A stretch of DNA of 64,000 nt from Rhodoflexus caldus (GCF_021206925.1 NZ_JAJPRF010000006.1:1-64000); one strand, 5' to 3'; positions 17,016-25,753 are shown, numbered from the stretch's first letter. The notes: a model not told the origin generated them from the sequence alone. A program made the numbers and translations.

Positions 17016-18068
17016 ATGAAATTCACCTCTTTAATTGCAGCTGCAGCATTGATGCTGTTAGCTGCCTGCGGCGGCCAAAACAACCAAAGCAATCAGGAAG
17101 CTGCCACAACAGACTCACTTGTTGTGAATGTGTACACACATCGCCACTATGACGCTGACAAACAACTTTTTGCCGAATTTGAGAAAGAAACAGGTATTAA
17201 GGTAAATGTTAAAACTGCCAGCGCCGACGAGTTGCAAAAACTCATGGAAATGGAAGGCGCTAATTGCCCGGCCGACTTGCTGCTGACCGTTGATGCAGGT
17301 CGTTTGGTGCGTGCCAAAGAAAAAGGTCTGTTGCAACCCGTACAGTCGGAAATATTGAATGCCAATATTCCTGCTAACCTACGCGACAGCGAAGGCTACT
17401 GGTATTCGCTCACACAGCGCGGCCGTGTGATTGTTTACAACAAAGCCAAAGTAAAACCTTCCGATTTGAGTACTTATGAAGACTTGACAAGTGCGAAATG
17501 GAAAAAACGTATTTTAGTGCGCCCGTCCGACAACATCTACAATCAATCGCTGTTGGCTTCCATCATTGCACACAAAGGCGAAGAAGTTGCTCTGCAATGG
17601 GCGAAAGGCATTGTAGCCAATATGGCGCGCGAACCCAAAGGCAACGACCGCGACCAGATTTATGCAGTTGCCAACGGAGAAGGAGACGTAGCTATTGTCA
17701 ATACCTATTACTTAGGGCAAATGCTAAACTCAAAAGAAGCAGCTGACACTGTGGCTGCACAAAAAATCGGCATCTTTTTCCCCAATCAGGCCGACCGCGG
17801 CACGCACATGAACGTGAGTGGCGGAGGTGTTGCCAAATATGCCCCCAACAAGGCGAATGCCATCAAATTGTTAGAGTTTTTGTCTTCCGATAAAGCACAA
17901 CAAGTTTTTGCAGAAGGTAATCAGGAATACCCTGTGAAACCGGGCGTGCCACTCTCTGCCACCTTGGCAAGTTGGGGTGCTTTCAAAGGCGATACGTTGA
18001 ATATTGTGGAGTTGGGCAAACTGAATGCCGCTGCCGTAAAAATATTTGATGCCGCCGGCTGGAAATAA
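17016..18068 (+). CDS. Ferric iron ABC transporter substrate-binding lipoprotein (FutA/FbpA-like)
   Basis: The 350-residue protein opens with a lipoprotein signal (MLLAAC, lipidated C18). ATG at 17016 is chosen because it starts that signal. The mature part matches the FutA/FbpA family: VYTHRHYDADKQLFAEFEKE near the start, QRGRVIVYNK in the middle, and a tyrosine pair in VNTYYLGQM that in this family coordinates Fe3+. It should capture ferric iron in the periplasm for an ABC importer. No permease or ATPase gene is adjacent. A promoter and a Fur-like inverted repeat lie just upstream, and a terminator follows. Confidence 0.9.
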   Translation: MKFTSLIAAAALMLLAACGGQNNQSNQEAATTDSLVVNVYTHRHYDADKQLFAEFEKETGIKVNVKTASADELQKLMEMEGANCPADLLLTVDAGRLVRAKEKGLLQPVQSEILNANIPANLRDSEGYWYSLTQRGRVIVYNKAKVKPSDLSTYEDLTSAKWKKRILVRPSDNIYNQSLLASIIAHKGEEVALQWAKGIVANMAREPKGNDRDQIYAVANGEGDVAIVNTYYLGQMLNSKEAADTVAAQKIGIFFPNQADRGTHMNVSGGGVAKYAPNKANAIKLLEFLSSDKAQQVFAEGNQEYPVKPGVPLSATLASWGAFKGDTLNIVELGKLNAAAVKIFDAAGWK

Positions 18069-18094
18069 TGCTTTCATAAAGCCCTATTGCACAT

Positions 18095-18124
18095 AAAGCC
18101 ATCTCCGAAATAAGAGATGGCTTT
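18095..18124. terminator. Convergent hairpin terminator
   Basis: Perfect 11-bp arms (18095-18105 and 18114-18124) have an 8-nt loop and a short T-run on the plus strand. It ends the rightward iron-binding gene and touches the stop codon of the leftward kinase-like gene. Confidence 0.75.
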
Positions 18125-19224
18125 TATCTTTCCTCACGCAGCCGCTGATTTTCGCGTTGCAGGCGCACCACTTCCAAATACAGCAACTCATTGGTCTCTG
18201 TAATCTGACGGTTTAAATCCGCAAGTTCGCGCAGCAGTTCCCGTCGGGCAGATACAGAAGCTGTTAAGCTAACCTCTTCCTCCAATCGTCGGTTAAATGC
18301 CTTCATAATTGCGTCCAATTCCAAGGCTGCCTCGTTGAGGCGATTCAGGCAATACTCCAATTCCTGCGGGTCGTTTCGGTCAGTCTTTTGTAAGACAAGC
18401 ACCAGCCCCATAATGCGGGCAAGCGGTGCACGTACTTGGTGTGCATGAAACTCTCCATACTCTTGCAATTGCTTGTTGCGAAGGGTCAAGTCCTTGGTTT
18501 TGGCCCTGATGATATTGGCTAACTTCCGGTTAATCAAATCTAAGCGATGTTGTTTTGCTTGAAGATTATGGGTAAGTTGTGCCAGTTCTTCATTTGCCAA
18601 TTGTGTGTCGCGCAGCAATTGGACAATATTATCCTCCGATGTCAAGTTGATATGCTGCAAATAGCCGAATCCCAAAAAGAACATGGTAAAATTGACCAAT
18701 GCCGAAATAACATAAAGCGCATTGGGAGGCATTTCCTCAGACTCGTAAATCGGATAGAACAGCCGCGTTCCAAGAAATTCGGAGCCAAAAAAATTAGCAA
18801 TCACTATACCCGTACCAATTGCCATCAGCCACCTTTCGCGAATGCTTATGAGCACCATCGGCAAAATAAAAGTGGCAATGATTGTAAACTTAACGTAATA
18901 CTCATTCCTCTCCGATAGGCCAAACAGCATGTAAACACCTGCCAGCGTTCCGATTTGAGGAGCAAGAATAACCGCTATGCGTGCCAAATTATGATATCCC
19001 TGTTGGTTGAGCAGTATGGCACTAAAACTGATGCAAGCAGCCAGCAACATTACTCCAACGTAAAAAAATTTATCAGGAGCCAGCAGCGTATAAAAAATAA
19101 TAGGCAATCCGCTAATAATGGACAGTTGATTGCTTAAAACAACCCTTTTATATAAATCGGGGTCGCGAATATTGGTTGTTCCTGTATAACTCAGGCGTTT
19201 CCATAGGATTGTGAGGCGTTTCAT
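18124..19224 (-). CDS. Histidine-kinase-like membrane protein with H-box but no ATPase domain
   Basis: Of 366 residues, the first 190 hold about six hydrophobic helices, followed by a coiled coil (about 200-255). A histidine phosphoacceptor box then reads YGEFHAHQVRAPLARIMGL with H262, the form usual in Bacteroidota kinases. After the second helix the protein continues as coiled coil and stops. The N, G1 and G2 boxes of the catalytic ATPase domain are absent, and I see no separate ATPase frame downstream. It might be phosphorylated by another kinase, act as a scaffold, or be a decayed sensor. No response regulator is nearby. Confidence 0.75.
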   Translation of the reverse strand: MKRLTILWKRLSYTGTTNIRDPDLYKRVVLSNQLSIISGLPIIFYTLLAPDKFFYVGVMLLAACISFSAILLNQQGYHNLARIAVILAPQIGTLAGVYMLFGLSERNEYYVKFTIIATFILPMVLISIRERWLMAIGTGIVIANFFGSEFLGTRLFYPIYESEEMPPNALYVISALVNFTMFFLGFGYLQHINLTSEDNIVQLLRDTQLANEELAQLTHNLQAKQHRLDLINRKLANIIRAKTKDLTLRNKQLQEYGEFHAHQVRAPLARIMGLVLVLQKTDRNDPQELEYCLNRLNEAALELDAIMKAFNRRLEEEVSLTASVSARRELLRELADLNRQITETNELLYLEVVRLQRENQRLREER

Positions 19225-19285
19225 GCAGCCCGTCTGTTAGTATTCTACAAATATGCTTATTTTGGCAATAAAATCTTGAAATTTT

Positions 19286-20761
19286 ATGCTCACAATAGGG
19301 TATGACTTAGGCAGTTCGTCTGTAAAGGCGGTTCTGATGGATGTAGAAAAAGGACTTTTGCTCGCATCGGCAACTGTTCCGGCAGATGAAATGCCTATTC
19401 ATGCGCCGCAAGCAGGTTGGGCAGAGCAGCCGCCGCAGATGTGGTGGGATTATGTACAACAAGCAACCCGACAACTTCTTTCAAAAGCGCCGCAGGTATC
19501 GCCTCAGGCAATTCAAGCCATTGGTATATCCTATCAGATGCACGGGCTTGTGCTGGTAGATGAGGCGGGCAATCCGCTGCGCCCGTCTATTATCTGGTGC
19601 GACAGTCGGGCAGTTACAACGGGCGAACAAGCCTTAAAAGCCATCGGGCAGGAAAAATGCCTTCGCCACCTGCTCAATTCGCCGGGCAATTTTACGGCTT
19701 CCAAATTGCGTTGGGTAATTGAAAACGAACCGACGATATACCATAACGCCCGCTATTTCATGCTCCCGGGCGACTTCATTACATTGCAAATGACGGGAAA
19801 GGCAACGACTACCGCCTCGGGGCTTTCAGAAGGCATACTGTGGGATTTTGCAGCAGGCCAACCAGCCGATTTCCTCATGCAACATTACGGGATTCGTCGC
19901 GAAATGCTGCCCGAAATAGTGCCTACTTTCGGCATACAGGGCGAACTCACCCCCCATGCGGCAGCACAACTTGGACTGGCAGCAGGAACGCCCGTTACTT
20001 ACAGGGCAGGCGACCAACCCAATAATGCTTTTTCGCTCCACGTGCTAAACCCGGGTGAGGTTGCAGCTACGGCAGGCACTTCGGGTGTTATTTACGGGGT
20101 CGGAGAAAATGCCATCCCCGCCCCCGATATGCGTTTTAATACCTTTCTGCACGTCAATCACCGTTCTGAAACGCCGCGCATGGGTGCGTTGCTTTGTGTG
20201 AACGGCACCGGCAGCATGAATGCATGGCTGCGCCGCAACATCTGCCCAGAACTGTCCTACGATGCCATGAATGAGTTGGCAGCCACTGCCCCCCAAGGCG
20301 CTGACGGCGTGCGGGTTTATCCTTTTGGCAATGGTGCAGAGCGAGTGCTGTCAAACCGCGACGCAGGGGCGCAAATCAAAGGTGTGCAATTCAACCGACA
20401 CAGCCGTGCACATTTGCTCAGGGCAGCACAGGAAGGGATTGTTTTTGCACTTTGGTACGGCATGAAAGCCATGCAGGAAACAGGCATCCGATTTGAAACA
20501 ATTCGCGCAGGGCACGCCAACATGTTTCTCAGCCCGTTGTTTGCCCAAACCTTGGCAACGTTGAGCGGTGCAGCCATTGAATTGTTCAATACCGACGGTG
20601 CACAGGGCGCGGCACGCGGTGCAGCCATCGGTGCGGGGCTTATCGGCGAATCCGAAGCATTCAGCCGCCTGCAATGCCTCCGCCGCATAGAGCCGGAAAT
20701 TACACAACAGGCTGACTTACAAGCTATTTATGCCAACTGGGAGAAAGAAATAACAGCGTAG
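19286..20761 (+). CDS. xylB: Xylulokinase
   Basis: This 491-residue FGGY-family sugar kinase phosphorylates D-xylulose to xylulose 5-phosphate. The N-terminal phosphate loop is IGYDLGSSSVKAVLMD. GISYQMHGLVLVD and IIWCDSRA follow in the first domain. The second domain has TAGTSGVIYGV and the ADP-site region QGAARGAAIGAG. Length is normal. Xylose isomerase and transporter genes are not adjacent, so the gene is separated from its usual partners. Some FGGY enzymes use other pentuloses, and exact specificity is from family resemblance. Confidence 0.9.
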   Translation: MLTIGYDLGSSSVKAVLMDVEKGLLLASATVPADEMPIHAPQAGWAEQPPQMWWDYVQQATRQLLSKAPQVSPQAIQAIGISYQMHGLVLVDEAGNPLRPSIIWCDSRAVTTGEQALKAIGQEKCLRHLLNSPGNFTASKLRWVIENEPTIYHNARYFMLPGDFITLQMTGKATTTASGLSEGILWDFAAGQPADFLMQHYGIRREMLPEIVPTFGIQGELTPHAAAQLGLAAGTPVTYRAGDQPNNAFSLHVLNPGEVAATAGTSGVIYGVGENAIPAPDMRFNTFLHVNHRSETPRMGALLCVNGTGSMNAWLRRNICPELSYDAMNELAATAPQGADGVRVYPFGNGAERVLSNRDAGAQIKGVQFNRHSRAHLLRAAQEGIVFALWYGMKAMQETGIRFETIRAGHANMFLSPLFAQTLATLSGAAIELFNTDGAQGAARGAAIGAGLIGESEAFSRLQCLRRIEPEITQQADLQAIYANWEKEITA

Positions 20762-20771
20762 CTCGTCGGTT

Positions 20772-20788
20772 AAGCGGCCAATCCGCTT
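20772..20788 (+). terminator. Short hairpin after xylB
   Basis: Six-bp arms (20772-20777 with 20783-20788) are followed by a weakly T-rich stretch 11 bases past the xylB stop. This is a weak candidate terminator. The rest of the 133-bp gap before the rnz stop holds nothing else I can name. Confidence 0.35.
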
Positions 20789-20894
20789 GGCTTTGTGATT
20801 TCGGAGTAAGCAGTTGAGCAATTTTAAACGCATAAGTACGTTGCACGCGCTGCGGATTTCAGGCGAATGACAACACAGCACACTTTTCAATTGC

Positions 20895-21806
20895 TTAACT
20901 TGCTACCTCAAACACAGCCCCGTCTACGGCTGCCAGCGTTGCGGGAAATACCTCACATGCTTCATTGAGCAGTACATCCACCTCGCGGTAGCGCACCGAA
21001 AAATGCCCCAGCAACAACTGCCCGACTTGGGCTTTGCGAGCAATGGTAGCCGCTTGCCGTGCCGTAGAATGGAAAGTTTCTTTGGCGCGGTCTGCCATGT
21101 CGTCGGCGAAGGTGGCTTCGTGATAAAGCAAACTCACACCTTTTACCCACTCAATTACCGGTTCGTGGTAGAGCGTATCGGAACAATAGGCATAGCTGCG
21201 CAGTGGCTTAGGGGGCAGCGTATAGTCGGCTGCAAGCAGTGTCTTTCCTTGCCACAGTACATCTTCGCCGCGTTTCAAAGCCTGCAAATGCCCGAAAGGT
21301 AAGTTTGCGGGCAGCCGTTCTTTTATCAGGTTGCGCGGTTTTTCCTTTTCGCGAAACAAAAAGCCAACCACGGGCAGCCCGTGTAACAGCGGAAAAGTAC
21401 TCACCATAATTGTTTCATTGTCAATAATAACCGCAGGATTTTCCATGTCCAACGGATGAAAATGTAGCGGAAAATGCAGCACAATACCCGTGCATCGGAA
21501 TTGCACGGTCAGAACTTCCGCCAATTCGCGCGGGGCATAGAGGTCAATGGGTCGGGTACGCCCTTGCAGGCTCATGCTGGACAGCAGCCCTACCAGCCCC
21601 AAGTAATGGTCGCCGTGCAGGTGACTGATGAGGATGTGCCGAATGCGGCTTGCTTTTACGCCAAACTTCTGAATTTGCATTTGCGTGCCTTCGCCGCAGT
21701 CAATCAGGTAGAGTTGTTCGTTGAAATTAACCACTTGTGCAGGCAGCCCCCTCCCCCAGCCCGGGGTTGCGGACGAACTGCCGAGTATAGTAACGTTGAA
21801 AATCAT
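20895..21806 (-). CDS. rnz: Ribonuclease Z (tRNA 3' endonuclease)
   Basis: This 303-residue metallo-beta-lactamase enzyme removes 3' trailers from precursor tRNAs. The window's tRNA-Leu lacks an encoded CCA, which fits use of this pathway. The metal motif is SHLHGDHYLGL (H62, H64, D66, H67). GSSSATPGWGRG at the N-terminus and YCSDTLYH plus HEATFADDM later are typical of the short RNase Z form. The frame is open to 21917, but ATG at 21806 gives the canonical N-terminus. It is last in a leftward row purB, restriction enzyme, methyltransferase, rnz, 43 bp after the methyltransferase. Confidence 0.93.
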   Translation of the reverse strand: MIFNVTILGSSSATPGWGRGLPAQVVNFNEQLYLIDCGEGTQMQIQKFGVKASRIRHILISHLHGDHYLGLVGLLSSMSLQGRTRPIDLYAPRELAEVLTVQFRCTGIVLHFPLHFHPLDMENPAVIIDNETIMVSTFPLLHGLPVVGFLFREKEKPRNLIKERLPANLPFGHLQALKRGEDVLWQGKTLLAADYTLPPKPLRSYAYCSDTLYHEPVIEWVKGVSLLYHEATFADDMADRAKETFHSTARQAATIARKAQVGQLLLGHFSVRYREVDVLLNEACEVFPATLAAVDGAVFEVAS

Positions 21807-21849
21807 AATAGCCAATAATACACCGATGATTAGGTTGGTTATGAGCGTA

Positions 21850-22707
21850 TTATTCGCTGCTTGAAAAATAAGATTGCTCCGATTTCGCTGCATGAAAAAG
21901 ACGCAATTGCATTTCAACCGCTTGAATGCGTTTTCTTGCCATCATACAATATTCGGGACTTATGTCTATGCCGATATATCGCCTGCCTGTTTCACAAGCC
22001 ACTCGCAGGGTTGTACCGCTGCCGCACATAGGGTCAAAAACAATATCGCCCGGATTAGTCCATGAAATAATATGGTCTCTTACTAATTGGCACGGAAAAG
22101 GAGCAGGATGTCCTTTAGCTTCTTGGTCTTCTTCTTTTTTGCCTACCACATATTCCCAAATATTACCTTTGATTTTCTTGTCTTTCACGGGTTTAGCGAG
22201 CTTCTCGCGTACCTGTTCATTTTTTGAATAATTTTTATAAGTTGTTCCGTTTAACTCAAGACCGGCGTGCATACAATCGACCATAATCGGATTATGCGTT
22301 TTTACAACTCCTTTGCTCAATACGAACATGTATTCAAACTCATTATTATAGCGTTTGCGGTAAATCTGAGGTATGGGATTGCGTTTGCGAAAAATCATTG
22401 TGTCGTGCAAATTAAATCCGATTTCCTTGAAATAAAGTGCCTGTCTAAAACTTGTACCTGTTTCGCTTGCATCAATTGTAGCGTCTGCAACTACCCATAC
22501 TACTACGCCACCGGGTTTGGTAATTCTATAGAGCTCTCGGGCAATCTCTTCAAACGGAAATACATATCCCTTGTAGTTTCTCAAATCATCATATGGAGGC
22601 GAAGTAACAGTTAAGTCGATAAAATCATCAGCAAAATTTTGCATCACATCCACACAATTTCCTTCGATGATACTGTTAATAAACGATTCCATAGTTAATC
22701 CCGTCAT
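21850..22707 (-). CDS. DNA methyltransferase of a HindIII-like restriction-modification system
   Basis: This 285-residue SAM-dependent DNA methyltransferase has catalytic motif TSPPY (35-39) ahead of the SAM-binding motif FDPMCGSGTT, the beta-type order. The ATG overlaps the TGA of the endonuclease gene (ATGA), so the two are translationally coupled. The partner is HindIII-like, so this enzyme should protect AAGCTT. Methylation of the first adenine, as in M.HindIII, is expected, although an SPPY motif is also common in N4-cytosine enzymes. Its bases look more AT-rich than those of the neighbouring purB, which suggests transfer. Confidence 0.9.
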   Translation of the reverse strand: MTGLTMESFINSIIEGNCVDVMQNFADDFIDLTVTSPPYDDLRNYKGYVFPFEEIARELYRITKPGGVVVWVVADATIDASETGTSFRQALYFKEIGFNLHDTMIFRKRNPIPQIYRKRYNNEFEYMFVLSKGVVKTHNPIMVDCMHAGLELNGTTYKNYSKNEQVREKLAKPVKDKKIKGNIWEYVVGKKEEDQEAKGHPAPFPCQLVRDHIISWTNPGDIVFDPMCGSGTTLRVACETGRRYIGIDISPEYCMMARKRIQAVEMQLRLFHAAKSEQSYFSSSE

Positions 22708-23624
22708 TTGATATTGAATAACCCGTTATCTGAAACAGCCTGAATGGTTGCTATTCTTCTCTCAATCTGATGTACTTTCATCAGTTCTGCAATTGCTTCC
22801 TCGCGGCTCATTTGCATAATTTTTTCACGCTCTTGCGCCAGAAAACCTAATGCTTCTTCTTTACCCAAAATGATTGAATGATTAGCAATTGCCTTTTCCT
22901 GCGCCCACAAAAGCCCTATTTCTTCGGCGAAAGAAAGCATAACTTGGTTTATCGCCAACCAATAATCATTTGCAATGTCAGACGGGTTTAGTGCAGCAAT
23001 GGTTTTAAACACCTGCTCTAACAGTGTTGTGGCTTTTGTTTTTCCTGCCGTAACGGCATAATTGATAAGTACCGCTAAATGAGAGTAAGTAAAAATACAC
23101 ACATTTCGGGTAGTTGCTTGCCGATATATTTGACTTTTTCTGCCGGGTAATTGATAAATCGGGCAAACAACCATTGCATAAGGTTTACCTCGTTTCCAGC
23201 CTGCCATTGCTTCTATTTTGAAATCCTTTTGGTTTTTAGCTGTACGACTCAATCGGAATGATTTTGCATCGGCAACAAAGCTGAAAATCGAAGAAAACGT
23301 CTCAACATCAGCTGCATCAGCCCTTTCTCTAAGAACAATGCTCTGCATTCCTAAACTTCTGTATGCCAACGCCAATAAGCAATCGGTATATTTTGAATAT
23401 AGTTTTTCTTCGCTACTGTCATGCTCATAAATTTCCGGGATATTGCCGCAAAGTCTTAAATGATCTACCAGAGCTGTGATGCCCTCATTTTTAATCTCTT
23501 CTTCCAACTCTTTTTCTAAGCGGGTTGCATCTGCGCCAAAATTGCCGCTTAACTTTTGGATTTCAGTAATCCAAAATTGCCGTCGTTGAACAGCTTTGGG
23601 GGATATGATGCTATTTTCGGTCAT
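22704..23624 (-). CDS. HindIII-family type II restriction endonuclease
   Basis: This 306-residue protein matches HindIII in length and in its catalytic core VADAKSFRLSRTAKNQKDFK, which supplies the D-x-K of the PD-(D/E)xK fold (D119, K121). As I recall, this block is nearly identical in HindIII, so the expected target is A/AGCTT. Other shared points are EEKLYSK upstream of the core and SREEAIAELMK near the end. A TTG codon at 23639 would extend the frame by five residues and overlap the purB stop; ATG at 23624 is preferred. The gene sits 11 bp after purB and runs straight into the methyltransferase. Confidence 0.9.
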   Translation of the reverse strand: MTENSIISPKAVQRRQFWITEIQKLSGNFGADATRLEKELEEEIKNEGITALVDHLRLCGNIPEIYEHDSSEEKLYSKYTDCLLALAYRSLGMQSIVLRERADAADVETFSSIFSFVADAKSFRLSRTAKNQKDFKIEAMAGWKRGKPYAMVVCPIYQLPGRKSQIYRQATTRNVCIFTYSHLAVLINYAVTAGKTKATTLLEQVFKTIAALNPSDIANDYWLAINQVMLSFAEEIGLLWAQEKAIANHSIILGKEEALGFLAQEREKIMQMSREEAIAELMKVHQIERRIATIQAVSDNGLFNIK

Positions 23625-23635
23625 TATTATTATTC

Positions 23636-24979
23636 TCAAATCCCCGTATAATTAAACGGACTTACCGCCAACATTTCTGCCTTAACTGCTTCGGAAATTT
23701 CCAGTGAGCGGATAAATGTTGCAATGCTTTCCTGCGTAATACCACCCTGCCCGCGGGTGAGTGCTTTCAGGGTTTCGTAGGGTTGCGGATAGCCTTCGCG
23801 GCGAAGAATGCTTTGCAGTGCTTCGGCAACCACTGCCCAGTTGTTACTCAAATCGGCGTGCAGGCGGCTTTCATCGGGCGTGATTTTGCCCAATCCCTTT
23901 TTGAGCGATTGCAGCGCCACTACCGTATGCGCCAGCGGTACGCCCACATTGCGCAACACCGTAGAATCGGTCAAATCACGTTGCAGGCGCGAAACGGGCA
24001 GTTTTTCCGATAAAAAGCCAAAAATGGCATTGGCATAGCCCAAATTGCCTTCCGCATTTTCAAAATCAATCGGATTAACCTTGTGCGGCATGGCAGAAGA
24101 ACCAACCTCACCGGCAACTGCCTGCTGTTTGAAATAGCCCATGGAAATGTACGTCCAAACGTCGCGGGCAAAGTCAATCAAAATGGTATTGATGCGGCGC
24201 AGCGCGTCAAATAATGCTGCCAAATGGTCGTAGTTTTCAATTTGCGTAGTCCACTGCGCGCGTCGCAAACCGAGTTTTTCATTCACAAATCGGTTGGCGA
24301 AATCCTGCCAATCAACCGTCGGGTAAGCAACCTTATGCGCGTTCATATTGCCCGTAGCACCGCCGAACTTAGCACTGTAAGGAGCTGATTGCAAGGCTTT
24401 TAGCTGTTCTTCCAAGCGATAGACAAACACCTGAATTTCCTTGCCTAACCGAGTAGGCGAAGCAGGCTGCCCGTGCGTAAAAGCAAGCATCGGCAGGTTT
24501 GCCCATTGCGCCGCCATTGCTGCAAGTTTTTGCATCACATCGCCCAAAAGCGGCAGATAAACCAATGTTACAGCCTCTTTCAGCGACAGCGGAATAGCTG
24601 TATTGTTTACATCTTGCGAAGTAAGCCCAAAATGAACAAACTCTTGATAATGAGCTATTTGCAGACGCTCAAAGTGCGATTTGATAAAATACTCAACCGC
24701 CTTAACATCGTGATTAGTCGTTTTTTCTATGTCCTTGATTTGCTGCGCATCCTTTGCGGAAAAGTTGCGGTAAATATCGCGCAGCGGCTCAAACAAGTTG
24801 CGGTTAAAGCCTGCCAATTGTGGCAACGGCAACTCACAAAGGGCAATAAAATATTCAATTTCAACCTGTACGCGGTAGCGAATAAGCCCTTGTTCGGAAA
24901 AAAACGGGGCGAGCGTTTCGGTTTGTTTTCTGTAACGCCCGTCTATCGGGGAAATTGCAGAAAGTGAGGAAAGTTCCAT
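23636..24979 (-). CDS. purB: Adenylosuccinate lyase
   Basis: This 447-residue enzyme of the fumarase/aspartase superfamily acts twice in purine synthesis, on SAICAR and on adenylosuccinate. The signature loop is SSAMPHKVNPIDFENAEGN. TSQDVNNTAIP and AFTHGQPASPTRLGKE form other parts of the active site. Length and the N-terminal SAISPIDGRY are those of the E. coli-type enzyme. It is first in a leftward row; the restriction-modification pair follows it directly and may be read through from the purB promoter. Confidence 0.96.
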   Translation of the reverse strand: MELSSLSAISPIDGRYRKQTETLAPFFSEQGLIRYRVQVEIEYFIALCELPLPQLAGFNRNLFEPLRDIYRNFSAKDAQQIKDIEKTTNHDVKAVEYFIKSHFERLQIAHYQEFVHFGLTSQDVNNTAIPLSLKEAVTLVYLPLLGDVMQKLAAMAAQWANLPMLAFTHGQPASPTRLGKEIQVFVYRLEEQLKALQSAPYSAKFGGATGNMNAHKVAYPTVDWQDFANRFVNEKLGLRRAQWTTQIENYDHLAALFDALRRINTILIDFARDVWTYISMGYFKQQAVAGEVGSSAMPHKVNPIDFENAEGNLGYANAIFGFLSEKLPVSRLQRDLTDSTVLRNVGVPLAHTVVALQSLKKGLGKITPDESRLHADLSNNWAVVAEALQSILRREGYPQPYETLKALTRGQGGITQESIATFIRSLEISEAVKAEMLAVSPFNYTGI

Positions 24980-25075
24980 GCAAAGCCTTATTAAGCGGCA
25001 AATATCGGATTTTTTTTCGTCGTTATTCCCGCAAACTTTGTTACTTTGCTTTATCGTTTTTTAAACTTTGGAACA

Positions 25076-25597
25076 ATGAACGAAGGATTCAACCCCGAAA
25101 AAATTGCGGCACTCAAAGAACAGTGCAAGCAAGCCAAGAAGTCATTCATATACGTAACCGACGAGCAACAGCCCGATGAGGACTCCGCCTATTTCCAATT
25201 TGTAGGCAAGCACGACGGAAAAGAAGTAATCTTCGATGCTTTTATCTACACCCTGCGTGCCGAGTACGAAATGGCTGTATTTGATTTGGCAGAGCAACGC
25301 ATCAAGGAAAAATTCCCGAACTACACCAACTACGACGAAGCCACCGAAGAGCAGCAAGACTATTTGGATTTGCTCATTGACGAAATAGAAAGCGAAGACG
25401 AGGTAGGTGTTTCCGAATTTGTAAACATCGAAGAAGCTGTTGATTTCGGCATCGGCATTGACATCTGCCTCAATGTGGATGAAATCAACGACGAGGTGAT
25501 TGAAAAATTCGTTCGCGAATTTAACGACGGCACATTAGAGTTAGACGATTCGGTGTATTCGTTCAGCTATGCCGCCGAGGAAGGCGACGAAGAGTAG
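25076..25597 (+). CDS. Acidic protein of unknown function
   Basis: The protein has 173 residues, is rich in Asp and Glu and has no signal peptide, membrane segment or cysteine motif. Readable segments are KKSFIYVTDEQQPDEDSAYFQFVGKHDGKEVIFDAFIYTL (a beta-rich first half, shown here in part: AYFQFVGKHDGKEVIF), EEQQDYLDLLIDEIE, and a tail of alternating strands ending EEGDEE. I do not recognise a family. It probably works in the cytoplasm. ATG at 25076 is preferred over the open frame upstream because the promoter-like AAACTTTG ends four bases before it. A strong terminator follows, so it is a one-gene unit. Confidence 0.75.
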   Translation: MNEGFNPEKIAALKEQCKQAKKSFIYVTDEQQPDEDSAYFQFVGKHDGKEVIFDAFIYTLRAEYEMAVFDLAEQRIKEKFPNYTNYDEATEEQQDYLDLLIDEIESEDEVGVSEFVNIEEAVDFGIGIDICLNVDEINDEVIEKFVREFNDGTLELDDSVYSFSYAAEEGDEE

Positions 25598-25623
25598 TCC
25601 GGTTGAAAGGCTATCCAACACGT

Positions 25624-25660
25624 AAAATCCTGTCAGGTTTCAGAAACCTGACAGGATTTT
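25624..25660 (+). terminator. Strong intrinsic terminator
   Basis: A perfect 17-bp hairpin (25624-25640 and 25644-25660) with a 3-nt loop has A/T ends and lies 26 bases after the stop of the acidic protein gene. Its CCTGTCAGG core is the same as in the stems of the composite repeats, but the conserved tail is missing here. Confidence 0.88.
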
Positions 25661-25753
25661 TGCCAACTGACTGCGTCGGCAACAATATAATCAGTGTTTA
25701 TTCGTAAAATTTACAACCATCAGCATTTCTAAAATCAGCAATTAAGACAAGAC

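Noticed and set aside
25624-25660. Sixth copy of the composite element
   Set aside because: The hairpin core is shared but the conserved tail is absent, so it is treated as an ordinary terminator.
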